Shown here: piece after piece, positions 1 through 11,848 of the stretch
How the letters are laid out: every line of letters begins with the position of its first letter
Position numbering within the stretch: position 1 is the first letter of the stretch
Assembly: GCA_003665825.1 (NCBI GenBank)
Contig: QPFY01000002.1
Span: 186,001 to 250,000, forward strand
DNA: 64,000 nt
Direction: 5' to 3'
Source of the DNA: Microbotryum silenes-acaulis
Taxonomy: Eukaryota; Basidiomycota; Microbotryomycetes; Microbotryales; Microbotryaceae
Made by a program: the position numbers and the translations under genes
The notes under the pieces: model-generated
Databases searched by the model: none
Seen by the model: the letters and a program-made list of their open reading frames with translations, nothing else
Told to the model about the DNA's origin: nothing

Positions 1-999
1 GAGGAGTTTGAAGGGTGTAGAAGAAAGGACGGAAGGTTCGTCAGAGGTCTAAGGATGTAAGTTGATAGTCATCTTGTTCCTGTAGACTGTTGTTCGGGGT
101 GGCCTCTTTACACGCTCGGCTCATTGATGACTTGTGGGATCTTGGCCCCATCGTTACGAGTCTACGAGCTGGACGAGATGCGTGCGGATAAAGTGCGGAC
201 ACGAGGGAGGAAAAAGGAGACAAATGCGCAGAGTGGCCAGCGGACGGGAGGGAGGGAGACTGACCTCTTGATCGGCCCATGGTCGACTTGATCTTGTCGT
301 ACACGGTGAAGTAGATGGCCCATGTGGGGAGGTACCCGATGATGGTTGGTCCTAGGCCTCGATAGAAGCCGCGGAAGCCAGCGGTCGATGCGATGTGGAC
401 ACACGTGCCTGGTCATCCCCGTTCGACCGTGCGAAGAGAACATCGAGGGTGTCGTCAGTGAGTGCCATGCACTAAGAAAGGAAGAGACCATATGGTAGGC
501 ATGCTGGCTCGACGTCTCAGGTCATGATCACGGGGACAGTGCGTGCATGAACACCTGGAGAAGAGCCAGGGCACGATCGGCGACGAGAGGAAGGAAAAAG
601 AGCCCAAGCGAAAGAGGGGCGCCGACTGCGAGACCGCGAGACTGCGAGCCCGCGCGAGTTGCGGCCAGTGCGACTTGAAAGCGCCAGCGGCTCACCAGCG
701 GTCCAGCGGCCGTCACCCGTCGGCTCGTGCAATCGCAGCTCCCGCCAGTCGCCAACGCGGTCCTGTCCTGCCCCGCGCAAATCAGGAACACGACCCAGAG
801 CAGGGCTTGATGGCTTACCTATGAGTCCTCTCGGAGCGGTCGTCGCGCCCGAGGCTTGCAGACGAGTCTTTATGACGTCGAGCGGACAGGTGACGACCGA
901 GGTGACCAGACCCGCGCCAGCGCCGGCTAGCATCGACTCGGCACCATGGAACCACACGGTCGAGCCTTTGGGATCCCGGTCGGTGAGGGTGACCCGCAT
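1..999 (-). CDS. Mitochondrial carrier family protein (NAD+/folate/pyrimidine-nucleotide-like), partial
   Basis: Solute carrier of the inner mitochondrial membrane; the 3' part is missing or lies off the left edge. Exon 1 (999-819) starts at an ATG and carries the first carrier signature PLDVIKTRLQ after a glycine/alanine-rich helix. Exon 2 (408-265) reads GFRGFYRGLGPTIIGYLPTW, the end of repeat 1 and helix 2. The junction 819/408 keeps phase 1 and gives a continuous protein across a 410-nt intron. The GLGPT/YLPTWAIYF wording is that of the NAD+ (NDT1/YIA6), folate and RIM2 subgroup; the substrate cannot be chosen from this much. After 265 a donor (GTCAGT) follows, but I could not place the next exon with confidence: one frame reads to a stop near 41. 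Only about one of three carrier repeats is visible. Confidence 0.8.
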
Positions 1000-3900
1000 C
1001 GCGTCCCCAGTTCAGTTCACTCGGGAACGGGGGGCAAAGGGGGGCGAGCGCGAGAGGGCAACCAGCTATTAGCAGCGGCGTGCAAGAGCGTGCAGTCAAC
1101 GGCACTTCGACGGCACTTGAACGCGCCCCAAATTGCCCATGCGTGCAGCAGGAGACGGACGGGTTGGTTCTCCGCCGCGCCAAAGTCCCTTTAAGGAAAA
1201 TTCAGTGGCCACTTTGGGGAGGTATGGACGCAACACCAGAACGCCTAAGGGCATGACCACTGCAGAGCTGGCGTCGTGAACTTATCAAAGGGACGGCAAG
1301 GATATGGGGTGATCGCCAAAAAGGGTGAGCGGAGCAACGCAGGCCGGGAGTTAGTGAGTCAACGGGGACTCCGCGGAGGGGAGGGATAGGGTGCACCTAT
1401 TCCAAGGAGGAGCGTAGGTTGCAGGGAAAAATGGAGAAAGAGGGGAAAAGGAAGAGATGATGACCTGGGGCAAGGCGGAACAGGCGTGTAAGTCTTAGTC
1501 AGGTCAGAGGCGATTGCCTGAATAATCTGGTTCAGCGCCCGATAAGGGTCATCATCTCTGTTTGTACTAGTAGGTAGCTGAATGACATATTCCCAGTCCC
1601 CCCTGTCAAGAATCCAATCATACCTTATTGTCTCTTAATACTATTCACTTCCATGCCCCTACTTCATTCGTACTAGCTAGCTTCATCTCTCCTCAATTCG
1701 TCGTTCTGTGCCTGCCAGATCCCAGCGCCTGATTGAGTTCCGGTTGACACGTCGGATTCGGTTGAAGTCGCGCGCCCTGCGGGCGCTCGTCTCTCTTCCT
1801 TCTCCATCTATCTTCCATCCTCTATCTTGCGCTCGTACTCAACTGCTTGAGTCGGGATCCAGTCCTCAATACTTCTAATACCCCCAACTTAACGTTATAC
1901 CGCTGGTGGCTGGACATGGCGTGGTACTCGAGACATCGGTCCAAGGGAGCAATTCAATCACCGAGCTACCACATCTAATTTAATATGAACGCCGGAACCC
2001 ATTCGATGGGTGGTCGAAGCAAGCACGGCTGACGCTCAGTCACGCTCGTGACATGCAGCCATGCAGCCCCCACCCCCACTCGTCGCGAGAGGTCGATTCG
2101 ATCCGGGCGTAGGTATGGGCGAATAACTGTGCAATATCCTGAAGAGACGCGTGAATGAGAGAGAAGCGAGTAGAGATGTTTATCCACCACCGAGTACATC
2201 TATGCACCCGTATACACACGTACGCAGGGGCGACAAAGGCCGGACAGGTGCCAGCGACGGCAACTCGATCCGCGATCTGGGCCGGTTTCGCACCGTGCCT
2301 CGTTGAGAAACCCCGTCCAAGTTCACCCACCGCAGACTCAGTGCACGTCGAGCTGACGCGAAGTAGGAGCAGGGCGAGGAACACAACGCATGATGAGTGA
2401 CCAATGGAACAGTAAGCGGTATGAAGAGTCAGCGATCGAGTGAGACTACCTATGCAACGTGCACGGGGGTAAATTGGTTGAAGGGCACGTGAGGCTCATG
2501 CAGAGCAGGCTGAACGAAACGAAGCCAGCTCCAGGCCACACTCGTGTAAAACCCTAATCAACTTTTAAGATCGCCAATGTACGCGTGAGTACATTGGTGT
2601 ACGGCGATGCACCTGTACGCACCACAGTGCAGTCTCGGCTCCTCGGCTGCGGACCATTCGACCCACCCTGGATCAAGCTATCAAGCGCGGGACACTCGGA
2701 CCGACTTCCTAGCGCATGCATGAAAGTGCACGACAGTGTGCACCCGCACAATTCTATGAGATGGCCCAGAGACCCAGACGCACAATCATACATGCGATGA
2801 TGTCTTCCGAAAACCCGAATTACTATTTCTGCCGCGGGATACCGGCTTTCTCTCAAGCAGCCGAATTCTCTCTGAAGCTGAAGGTGACTAGTCGATCTGC
2901 ATTCCATCTATTGGAGTACTTAGAGATTACTCTTCATTCTTCCTTCCGTCGACCGCTGCGTCCGAGCTCTCGAGTCACGGTGCGCCCCGCACCGCAACCC
3001 AACTCTGTGTTGGAGTTCGCAGCAAATCGTGGTGGCAGCGAGGTCGCCTCAGCTCGAGCCAAGCTGCTGGGCCAACAACCACTGTATCGATGGCGGCGAT
3101 CCCCGCTCTGGGGTGAGTCTTAGGGCTCAACATACTTGCTGAGACTTGAACGAGCTTGATCGACAAGGTATTTGGTCCGGATCGCTAACCACGATGTGGG
3201 GTGCTCGGTCCCCTGTCCGCGATATCGCTTCAGATCCGCGCCGCCCCTGCTCCTCGCTCCGCAGACTGGAGAAGATCGGAAGCGGCGGCATCATTGCTAT
3301 GACTCATCCAGTCAGGTGCACGCTAGGCCACCCCCAGGCTCGTAAGTCACAGAGGCCTGACGCTGACGAATCCGCTGCCTCACACGGGCGGGGGCGCCGA
3401 GGGGCATTTCTGAGACCAGACCTGGCGGAAGCAGTTTTGGCACGCGTGGTTCTCCGTTTCTTCTTGCCCATGGTTCTCTTTGTCGTAGACTTTTTGACCG
3501 GTCACGCACCCCCGGTTGGCTACTGAGCAGCCTCCCGTACGGGTTTGAGAACTACCCAACTTGAACTTGGACTCGCACGCGAACCGGCGTGAATGCGCAT
3601 ACGGCAGCCCCTCGAGCTGGGCCGGGGCGGCCCGGCGAGGGTACTGAATCTCGAGTGCGAGGTGACGCACCACTACTTAATCGCACCGATCGCAAGTTCT
3701 CGAAGACAAGGGGCGTGATTTCGCACGCAAGTCCCACACAAAGCGGAAGTCTCCACCCGTAGTACAACGGCGGCTCAGGTTTTTAGCAAGTTAAAAAAGG
3801 AAGGCCAGTAAAGGAAGATTAAAAATAAAATTAAGCAGGCGCCCGAGTTCCGTTCCCGTCCGTTTCCAGGGCGATTTCTCATCGATCGATCGATAGTGTC

Positions 3901-4157
3901 CGAGCGGAGGATCAGTCACAGCGCAGGAGAATACAGAAAATGCTGGGTGGTGATTACAACACGAGATGTGAAATGGGCCGAAAAAGACAAAAAGAAAGGA
4001 CAGGAAAAGGAAGCGACTACTGCACCCGTGACCACTCCGGCTGATTTGACATCAGAAGAGCGCGATCCCCGTTGAGGACTTTCAGGCGCGACCTATCCCA
4101 GACGCGACGATACAATGCAGGAAGGTCAGCGGCTAACACATCAGGACGTCTTGAACC
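1000..4157. other. Long stretch without a supported gene
   Basis: About 3.1 kb between the carrier start and the end of the YPI1 gene. Open frames are short, overlap on both strands and show no recognisable domain. There is a weak two-exon frame around 2990-3300 (see rejected items) and an A/T-rich patch near 3785-3835. I see no tRNA, rRNA or mobile-element signature. Confidence 0.5.
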
Positions 4158-4961
4158 TCAGAACAGCTCACCTTTGCCCTTGTCGGATCGATTCGGTAAT
4201 CGCTCGTACGCATTCGGCTCGGCCGGGGGCACCTCCGGGGTATCATGGCTCGATTCGGCGTTTAGGCCAGCTGCTGTTGGAGCCGTCACCGTATTGGACG
4301 ACGCGGAGGCAGATGTATTGGCTTGATTCAAGCCACAGCCTTCATGATCTTGATCACGGCCGTGATCGTTATGGTGGTGTCGACGTGAGGGACGCTGGCG
4401 CAAAGGTTTGGCTACCCGACTGTCATTCGACCCGTCCGAGGAGGCCGACTCGGATCCTGACTCGTCCGACGAAGACTCGTCAAACTCCTTGGGCTTGTGG
4501 TAGATGCAACAGACTGTGCAACAAGATGACATGGTCGTGAGCACTTAGCCGCGGTCACCGCCACCCACAGTGAGAAGAACGGAGGGGTTGTGGACGTCCA
4601 CCCCACCACTGCCGCCCCTGCCGCCCCTGCCGTTTCGCTCCTTCGCCACACCTGGAGACTCACTCTTTGATTTTTTCCGATTGAGCATCTCGTTGTCGAC
4701 GACGTCATTCTGCCACTGTACCCTTGGACCACCGGGTAGTGCCCGCCCTCGCAGGCGCAACACCCCGACTCGACGTTGGTCTTGGCCCGTTGGCTCGTGC
4801 GCGTCGTCTTTGGCATCGTCGTCGTCGTCATCGTGCTCGATCGTCACCGTACGACTGCCATTCGAAGGTCCAGTAGGTGAAGCGACCGCAGTCGATGAGC
4901 CTGCCACGGCGGTCGCCCGAGGATGTTGACGAGCGTACTGGGCTGGAGTCTCGACGGGCAT
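4158..4961 (-). CDS. YPI1: PP1 regulatory inhibitor, YPI1 / PPP1R11 (Inhibitor-3) family
   Basis: Regulator/inhibitor of type 1 protein phosphatase. Two exons, 4961-4664 and 4513-4158, joined in phase 1, give 217 aa. The join rebuilds the family core: LRLRG, then RVQW (an RVxF-type PP1 docking site), then VVDNEMLNRKKSK followed directly by ICCIYHKP. The intron falls exactly between KKSK and the Cys-Cys pair, so the motif exists only after splicing. A run of Asp residues precedes the core, and an acidic Ser/Asp/Glu stretch follows the CCIY box as in yeast Ypi1. The last codons (GKGELF, stop 4160-4158) overlap a possible donor GTGAGC, so a further 3' exon is possible. It shares a 449-bp divergent promoter with the dehydrogenase at 5411. 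Confidence 0.92.
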
Positions 4962-5200
4962 GTTTGAAGACGAGCTGAGTCAGTGCAGTGTAGTGTCAGT
5001 TGCCGGCCGGGAAGCAAGGTGCGCTGGCAGAAAGCTCGCGTGCCGAAGACGGACTGCCGACCGCGGCCGTCACTGCACCGTCTTTATCCTTCAAGTTGGT
5101 TGTCCATCCAAGACTCTCTGGAGACCGCACGAAATGTATGTTGTAACGGTCTCACCGTGACCGTGAAAGGTAATTGGAACCAGGCTGATCGCGGCCCCAT

Positions 5201-5208
5201 CTATAAAT
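5201..5208 (+). promoter_or_regulatory. TATA-like element in the YPI1/dehydrogenase divergent promoter
   Basis: CTATAAAT lies about 200 bp upstream of the dehydrogenase ATG, inside the 449-bp divergent region. Sequence match only; the orientation of use is not known. Confidence 0.3.
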
Positions 5209-5410
5209 TCCAAAACGATCTCAGCTCCGGGTTCGCCGGCCACAACTTAAAAGTCTCGATGTCGATTCCCGGCCCGCTTGCCGGCCCGCCCGCGCGCAGC
5301 CCCACTTGGGATGTGCAGTTCTAACTTTCGCCCCTTCTTATTCGTCCCGCCCCGCTTCTTCTTTCTCCTCCCCTTTCTTTTGTTGAACCTGGTCAAGTAG
5401 GGTTGCACAC

Positions 5411-7049
5411 ATGCCTGCTTCCCCGCCTCGCGTGATCGTGACCCGACTCCTGCCGGCGACGGCGACACATCTTCTCAACTGTGCTTCGCGACAGCGCCTC
5501 CTCGAACTGGTGCAATGGCAGCACGACGAGACCTGTCCTCGAGCATGGCTCAAGGATGAAATCGCCAAAGAGCACACCGTCGGTCTGGTCGCTACCTTGG
5601 GAGACAAGGTGAGTAGTCTCTTAATCCTCGCGAGCAACTCGATCAGGCCCGAGCCAGTCAAGTGGGGCCCAGCACCTTGCCAAAAACCAGAATGGAGGGC
5701 CTCGTTCAATCCAATTTATTGCGAATCTTGTCCCCCGAGACAGATGATCTCTGGTGTGGGTAGAAGGGTGTGTGTGCTAATCTCAATGTTCTTATTCCTG
5801 GCCTGAATAGATTGATGAGGACCTGCTCGCCGTCGGTGCGTCCGCTTTGATGGCCTCCAAGTTGAAGCTCGCGCAGCGTTTTCCAGCTTCTGACCAGTCG
5901 ACTGCTGGCCTTTGTTGTCACTACAGCCTCGAAGGATCTGAAGGTGGTATCGACGATGTCGGCTGGATACGACCATGTGCAAGTCTCGGCTCTTCGGTCG
6001 CGGAGCATCAAGCTGGGCACCAGTCAGTCCTGACGAATTGTCACCCTTCCAATCTCAAACCACGTTCTGCACTCACCTGTAACTGGATCTGTCGTAGCAC
6101 CGGATGCTTTGACCGACGCAACGGCTGATATCGGTGCCATGTTGACATTGATGGCAACCCGACGAGCCGGCGAGGTCTGAGATAATTCCCGGCCCGGCCC
6201 CGCGCGGTGGATCGTTTGCTGACGGCTAGCCTGGTTCTACCGCCAGTGTAGGCTTACCGAAACGTGATTGAAGGGAAATGGCCCACGATGCCGTGGTCCC
6301 CCTTCCTCCTGTGTGGGAGTGGTCTTCAAGGGGTGGGTCTTAGATGTCTCTCAGCCGCCAAACTCGGTGTAGAGCTTTGAGCTAACTTTTCTCCCTTCTT
6401 TCACGTTGTCGTTGGCCCGTTCATCGCAAATACCCCGAATCAGAAAACAATCGGCATCCTAGGGTTCGGTAGGATTGGCCAATTGACGCTCAAGCGCCTA
6501 CTCGGATTCTCTCCAGCAAAGGCACTGTACACGACCTCCCGGCCCGGCTCACCGCCCACTCAAGACTATTACTCGCTCTTACCTCCGAACCCGAACAACG
6601 CCGCGATCGAACCAGCGACCACAATCAGAGACCTCGCCGAGCGCTCAGACATCTTGATCGTGACCTGCGCGTTGACCGAACAGACCAAGGGACTCGTCGG
6701 CACCGAGTTTTTGGGATGGATGAAGAAAGATAGCTACGTGATCAACACCGCGCGAGGGCCCATCGTCGATAACGGCGCGTTGGTCAGAGCTGTGAGAAGT
6801 GGGCACCTCGCAGGGGCCGGCCTGGACGTCGTCGACGGGGAACCCAACATTGGGCACGGGCACGAGTTGCTCAAGGAGGACAGGATCGTCGTTTTACCTC
6901 ATATCGGTAGCGCGACAGTCGAGACGAGGGATCGCATGGGCGAGGACGCGGTGAGGAACCTGTTTGCTGCGCTCGGGATTGCAAAGGTCGAGGGAGATAC
7001 GGATGGTAATGGTTGGGACGGTGTGTGGAGGAATCAAGTGCAGATTTGA
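5411..7049 (+). CDS. D-isomer-specific 2-hydroxyacid dehydrogenase (glyoxylate/hydroxypyruvate reductase type)
   Basis: NAD(P)H-dependent reductase of 2-oxoacids, most like GRHPR-type glyoxylate/hydroxypyruvate reductases. Six exons: 5411-5608, 5811-5835, 5927-6022, 6098-6174, 6252-6332 and 6444-7049 (360 aa). All junctions keep phase; exon 2 is only 25 nt. Visible parts: the substrate half with VVSTMSAGYDHV, the GRHPR-type WSP..LCG segment just before the cofactor domain, the dinucleotide fold GILGFGRIGQ (about residues 163-172), and the catalytic triad Arg263 (NTARGPIVD), Glu292 (DGEPN) and His312 (LPHIGSAT). Length fits the family. The reading was fixed by the match of each exon to the family; no alternative frame gives these motifs. 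Confidence 0.93.
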
Positions 7050-7723
7050 GGCTTGTCGTCTGGTTTGCTGCATTCCTAGCCTGGTGGGTGCCATCAACAA
7101 CGGCATGCCTTCGTGCAGGCTGTCAGATTCTTCCACATAGAATCGACTCGGGTATGTCCGTCTGATTGAACCCGATACGAGAAGCACATTAGAATTATCA
7201 CGTATCGATAAGCGATAGGAAGCCTAAGGAGATGATGAGATATCTGAGTCACGTATCGAACCTCTTTCTTGTCGACTCTTTGAGCGGGTTATCTGCGCTG
7301 CAATGCACTCGTCGCCACGGTCCGGCGGCCCCGAAGCCGACTCCTGATCCCACTTGCCGCTCATACTTGGATTCACCAGCCCTGCCAAACCTTGGTAGAT
7401 GATGCCACTTCATCAATACGGATGTTTCGAGCTGCTGAGTTTGGGGCGGACTTATCTACGTCCGAGTACATTTGCATTTTGGGAGTCAAAAGACGTTGGA
7501 GTGTGTGGCGTCTTTGACGCTCGGTGGTAGTCATGACGGCCTGGTCCGAGCGGGGTCCAGTCACCGCCAAGGCAGGCTGATGAGTGATAAGCGCATGCGA
7601 TATTGCAATCGCCTTTTACCCCACGCGCGCACGCCGATGCGGTGCCCGCCGTTGGCGTGATTGTCGCTGCCAGCTCCCCTCGACGTCCTCTCCTTCACCA
7701 GCGCACCACTCGGGAGCGAGGTC
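7050..7723. other. Intergenic region, no supported feature
   Basis: 674 bp between the dehydrogenase stop and the kinase start; both genes run rightward, so it should hold the kinase promoter and 5' leader. I see no RNA gene or repeat. Confidence 0.5.
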
Positions 7724-10700
7724 ATGGTTGCCGACGCCGATGACAGCCACCCTGCATCGTCTCCGAGCTCGGATGGGCTGGTGAGCTTATCCACTGACTC
7801 AAGCAGTGCTGCTCGAGCGTCGGTCCGGACGAAGCCCCCGCCGTTGGCCGGCTCATCATCGTCATTCACCCCCTCACCCTCCCCCTCCCCCTCGCCGGCT
7901 CGCCCACGCATGCCGTCACTGGGCCCTCGCGCGGCATCCTCGCGAGCGGCCGGCCCGAGCACAGTCGTATTGACGCCCCTGACCGCACGATCATCGTCGA
8001 CGACGCGTCTGAGCCAACTAGACGTGTCGACCTCGTCGTCCGCTTCGCTGCTGGCGCCTTCCTCGTCGGGATCAGGATCGCCGCAGCAGCAGCAGCAGCA
8101 ATCGGAAGCTTATCGAGCCTGGCGCCGAGACTCGAAGGAGCGCATCGAGCAACAGCAGCACCGACGGCAGCACGGACAGCCACAGCCACCGTCACCGTCA
8201 CACTCACACTCACAGCTGGCACACCATCGCCACGACAAGCATCACACCCCTGCGTACCACTCCGCCCTGCCATCGGGCGTCGCGGTGCCTCCTCGATCAG
8301 CTTATCCGCCGAGCCCGAGGTCCAGGTCGGCTCATCCGATCACCGACGGCTCGGAGTCCGGATCGTCGACGAGAAACCACCACTACGACAGGCCCAGCCA
8401 GGACAAGGCCGTCTCCTTCGTCATCGGTGCACCCTTGCCCGATTCGACCGACGATGAAGATGATACTCGTGCACGCGATGGCGATAGCGCCTCGAAACCC
8501 AGTAAAAGATCGACGCCCGTTCGAGGAAGAGCGACAGTGTCAGGTGCAGTGCAATCAGAGTCCAGCTCAAGGGTCGGAAATGCACAAGCGAACGAAGACC
8601 CCGCGGAAGAATACACGATCGAGGACATCATTCGACTGCAGGTACGCTCAACCTGGTGCCGTCTGAGCCGTCGGCTTGCCGTCCGGAGTCCTTCCCATCT
8701 CAATCGGCTGACCGGTCCATGCACTGTGCCCTGGGTGTATGTTCATAGATCGCCCAACCCATACACCGACTCGATCCCAACAACTTTGACGCCCTGCTCA
8801 AACTTGGGATCGGAGATTATACATTCAGCCTGCGCGCTGCTGCTCCAGGCTCTGCACCAGCTTCTGCTCCCTCAGCCATACCCCGTGCCGGTTCATCACC
8901 CGCGCCCCCCTTAGCGACCCAACCGCACCCTGATCGCGTCAGCTTAGGCAAAGGCAAATTTAGCGAAGTTCTCTTGGCGCAGAAAGAGAACACCTCGGTG
9001 GGTTTCGCAAAGGAGGAAAAGTGTGGAGCTTGAACTGACGCTCTCAATGTCTTTACTCGCATAGTTCGCACTCAAACACACGCCACTGTATTCTCACCAC
9101 CCTCTTATTGCGAGTCGGCTGTTGCGAGAGCCCACAATTCTAGCCCAGCTGCTACCCCATCCGAATCTAGTCAAGGTAGATTCATCGTTCTGGCTAGCCA
9201 TGCGGATGCTTAAGAACCGGCGCTCACTCCTTTTATCTAATGTCGCCAGGTCTACGAAGCAATACGAACGCCTGGTCACTTCTACCTCGTCGAAGAAAAC
9301 CTGCAGTCCTCGGTCACGCTCGAACAGCTGGTCGCTTCGTACCCGGATGGCATACTTCCTTTACCGCTTGCTTGGAGTGTTCTCAGGCAGTTGGGTAGTG
9401 TAGTTTGGAGTCTACACGAACCGTTGCAAGTGTGCCATAGGGATATCAAGGCAAGTCCCAGATTTGGTCATGACTTGTGCAGCGCTGGAGAGCACTAATC
9501 CGCTGTCTTCCGTTTGCACATCCTCCAGCCTGAGAATATTCTCGTCCATGTCAGCTCGTCGCCGACAGATCCGCAACCGACCTTGATGCTCAAGCTGCTT
9601 GATTTTGGTCTGGCGACCCACTTTTCTGCGAGCGAAGCCAAGTTGACGACTTGTTGCGGCAGCCCCGCTTATCATAGCCCCGAGTTATGGCGTGGCTTGC
9701 GTGAGCCGAGCGGCGCTGTGCGCTACTGGGTGAGTCGGAAGCCGTAGCAACACGACGGGGGTATCAGATACTCAATGGTCTCGTCACCTTCGCAGGGTCC
9801 GGAAGTGGACATCTGGTGCGTCGGTCTGACCGTCTTACGATGTCTGTCGCCGAGCAAATACCCACTTGGCATTGCGCACTCCTCGCTGATCGCACTGGCG
9901 GACAAGGTGGTGGATGCCCTGCTCGTGGTCAAAGACGACGCGATGCGACAAACGCTGGCTGGCCTGCTCGAAATGGACGGTACTTCGCGTATGAGATCTT
10001 TCGAGCAACTTTGTCTGCGCAAGGACGTACAGCAAGTCAAGCATTTCAAAGTGCCGGCGAACACTCCACGGACAACGCCGAATTCCCCTGCGGTAACAGG
10101 TCTTTCCTCCCTCGAGGCTTCTCCCAAAGATGCCGCCGGAGAATTGCTCGGGCAAACCGAGGCTGCTGGAGAAGCGCAAGCACCTTCGCGCAAAGAGTTC
10201 AAAAGTACGACTTTCATACCGATGGAGCCGCAATACTTTCTCGAGCTGCCTCTGCTGTCATCGTCGGACGTCCCAGATGGTCCTCGACCGCTGCAAGTGT
10301 GCGCCGTCGACGGCGACGCCATGCCAATGCGTTCGCGGTCGCCGAGCCGCACTCGATTATCTCGTCATCGACATTCGTCGTCACTGATTGTGGACTCCGC
10401 AGACCGACTCGCACATGAATCGGCTACCCCTGACTCTCCGGCACCCGCCATCGCGTCGGATTCGGAACCGTCCATGCAAACTAATGCCTCGGTGCCCGCT
10501 ACGCCCCTCACACCTCAAATGAACATGTTCGCGTCATTGCACGACCCTTATCCTCCCCCCATTGAGCTCCTACTTTCCAATCCGACCCACGAATCGATCT
10601 ATCGTGCCACCTCCTACATCAAATACGCACTGCGATGCGCTGGTATCCTGTACCATGTTCGCGAAGAGGCGAGAGAACGCCGGAGCCCGGTGATTGGATA

Positions 10701-11529
10701 CGACGCGAAGAGCTCTCCGCCAACGGCCACGAACTCTGTTGCTCTGGACGACTCGTACTTCTGTCATCTCGAATGCGTTGTGCGACTTCCCGACATGGAT
10801 CTCTCGTCCAAAGCGTCCTCAGCCTTAAAGGCCGCACTGCGACCGCCCATGAGCCGAGCACACACGACTGGAGGCCCTAACTTTGGCAGCAGCTCGACTC
10901 CAGCTGCACGTGACGGGCGACAACCGCGACAACAAGAAGCCGGCGCTGGCAAAAAGAAAGTCGAGGAGGTCTCGGCTTTGACCTTCTTCCTCTCGATTCG
11001 CAAGGCTGCTCCACCGTTCCGGCGCCGACATTCGACGCGCCGCCGTACGCCCGAACGTATCAGTGTCCAGCTCTCGGATGCAAGGGCCCTCAAGCCGGTC
11101 CGAGATGCGCTCCGCTTTGATAGCCTGTCCAAGCTCCCGGGGGCCAAATCCAACGACTTGGCCGATACCTCGGACTTAGATCGACGAGGAAGGCTGCCAC
11201 GAGGCGAGGACAAGAAGACCACCTTCAGGGGCACCCACCACAGTGCAGAGAGGAGTTCACGAGATCGACGCCCTATGTTGACTGTCAGTCTATCTACGGG
11301 ACCCAAAGGGCACGAGCCGAGGACCTCAGCCTTGGGACTTTCGACGGGTCCTCTCGCAGACGGTGAAGTGACGCCGAGGAGGCAAGGTTTCTTCGACTTT
11401 GTGGCGGGATGGACCAAGGCAAGCGGCGCAGCAGAGGCCAAACCGGCGCGAACCCCTTTCTCTGAACAAGTCTCCAATGTTGAGGCTCAACGGGCGAGAT
11501 TGGCAGCCATGGCTATAGGGCACACCTAG
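7724..11529 (+). CDS. Serine/threonine protein kinase with long disordered flanks
   Basis: Six exons: 7724-8641, 8749-8997, 9065-9175, 9250-9450, 9529-9729 and 9796-11529 (1137 aa), all phase 0. The first in-frame ATG is 7724; an upstream TGA closes the frame at 7658. Residues 1-306 are Ser/Pro/Gln/His-rich with a Gln run (CAG tract near 8084-8100). The kinase domain has a glycine loop LGKGKFSEVLLA (about 372), the ATP lysine in FALK (393), CHRDIKPENILV (HRD about 489-491), LLDFGLATHF (DFG about 518-520), a variant APE motif in CCGSPAYHSPELW, and DIWCVG. All catalytic residues are present, so it should be active; it looks CAMK-like. The intron after HRDIK uses a GC donor (9451). The C-terminal ~570 residues hold a conserved-looking segment (10560-11110) of unknown fold. 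No orthologue named. Confidence 0.88.
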
Positions 11530-11848
11530 CATGCCATGCACCTGAAGTGATGCCGCATCGTGTTCACCACTGTATTGCGGACCATCAGGCTGGTGCCGCA
11601 TAGCGAAATGTTGTAATACCAGTCCTTAACCAGACGCACAAGCTCTGATCAGCGCGCGAGCGTTGTCGGAGGGGTTGCTAACGCTTTGCATGGACCCGGG
11701 CTCTCACCCCGAGTGGCATGTCATTCACTATGACGAGAGCGGACCCGCCATGCATCTATCCAGCTTTCATGCGGACCAGCCGTTGGAGCATACTTGCGGA
11801 CAATGCGAACATGAACGGTCACAAGGAAACGCACGTGCTCGCGAATTT
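11530..11848. other. Convergent 3' intergenic region
   Basis: 319 bp between two tail-to-tail genes (kinase and ALG6). It holds only 3' flanks as far as I can see. Confidence 0.5.

Noticed and set aside
3440..3480. Minus-strand MGKKKRRTTRAK as a possible Elf1-type start
   Set aside because: No CxxC zinc motif follows in any frame or after any sensible splice.
2806..3526. Possible two-exon gene (frame through RWRRSPLWG joined by a 54-nt intron to IWSGSLTTMWGARS)
   Set aside because: The intron is plausible and phase fits, but no protein family is recognised, the start is unclear and the continuation after 3315 is not convincing.
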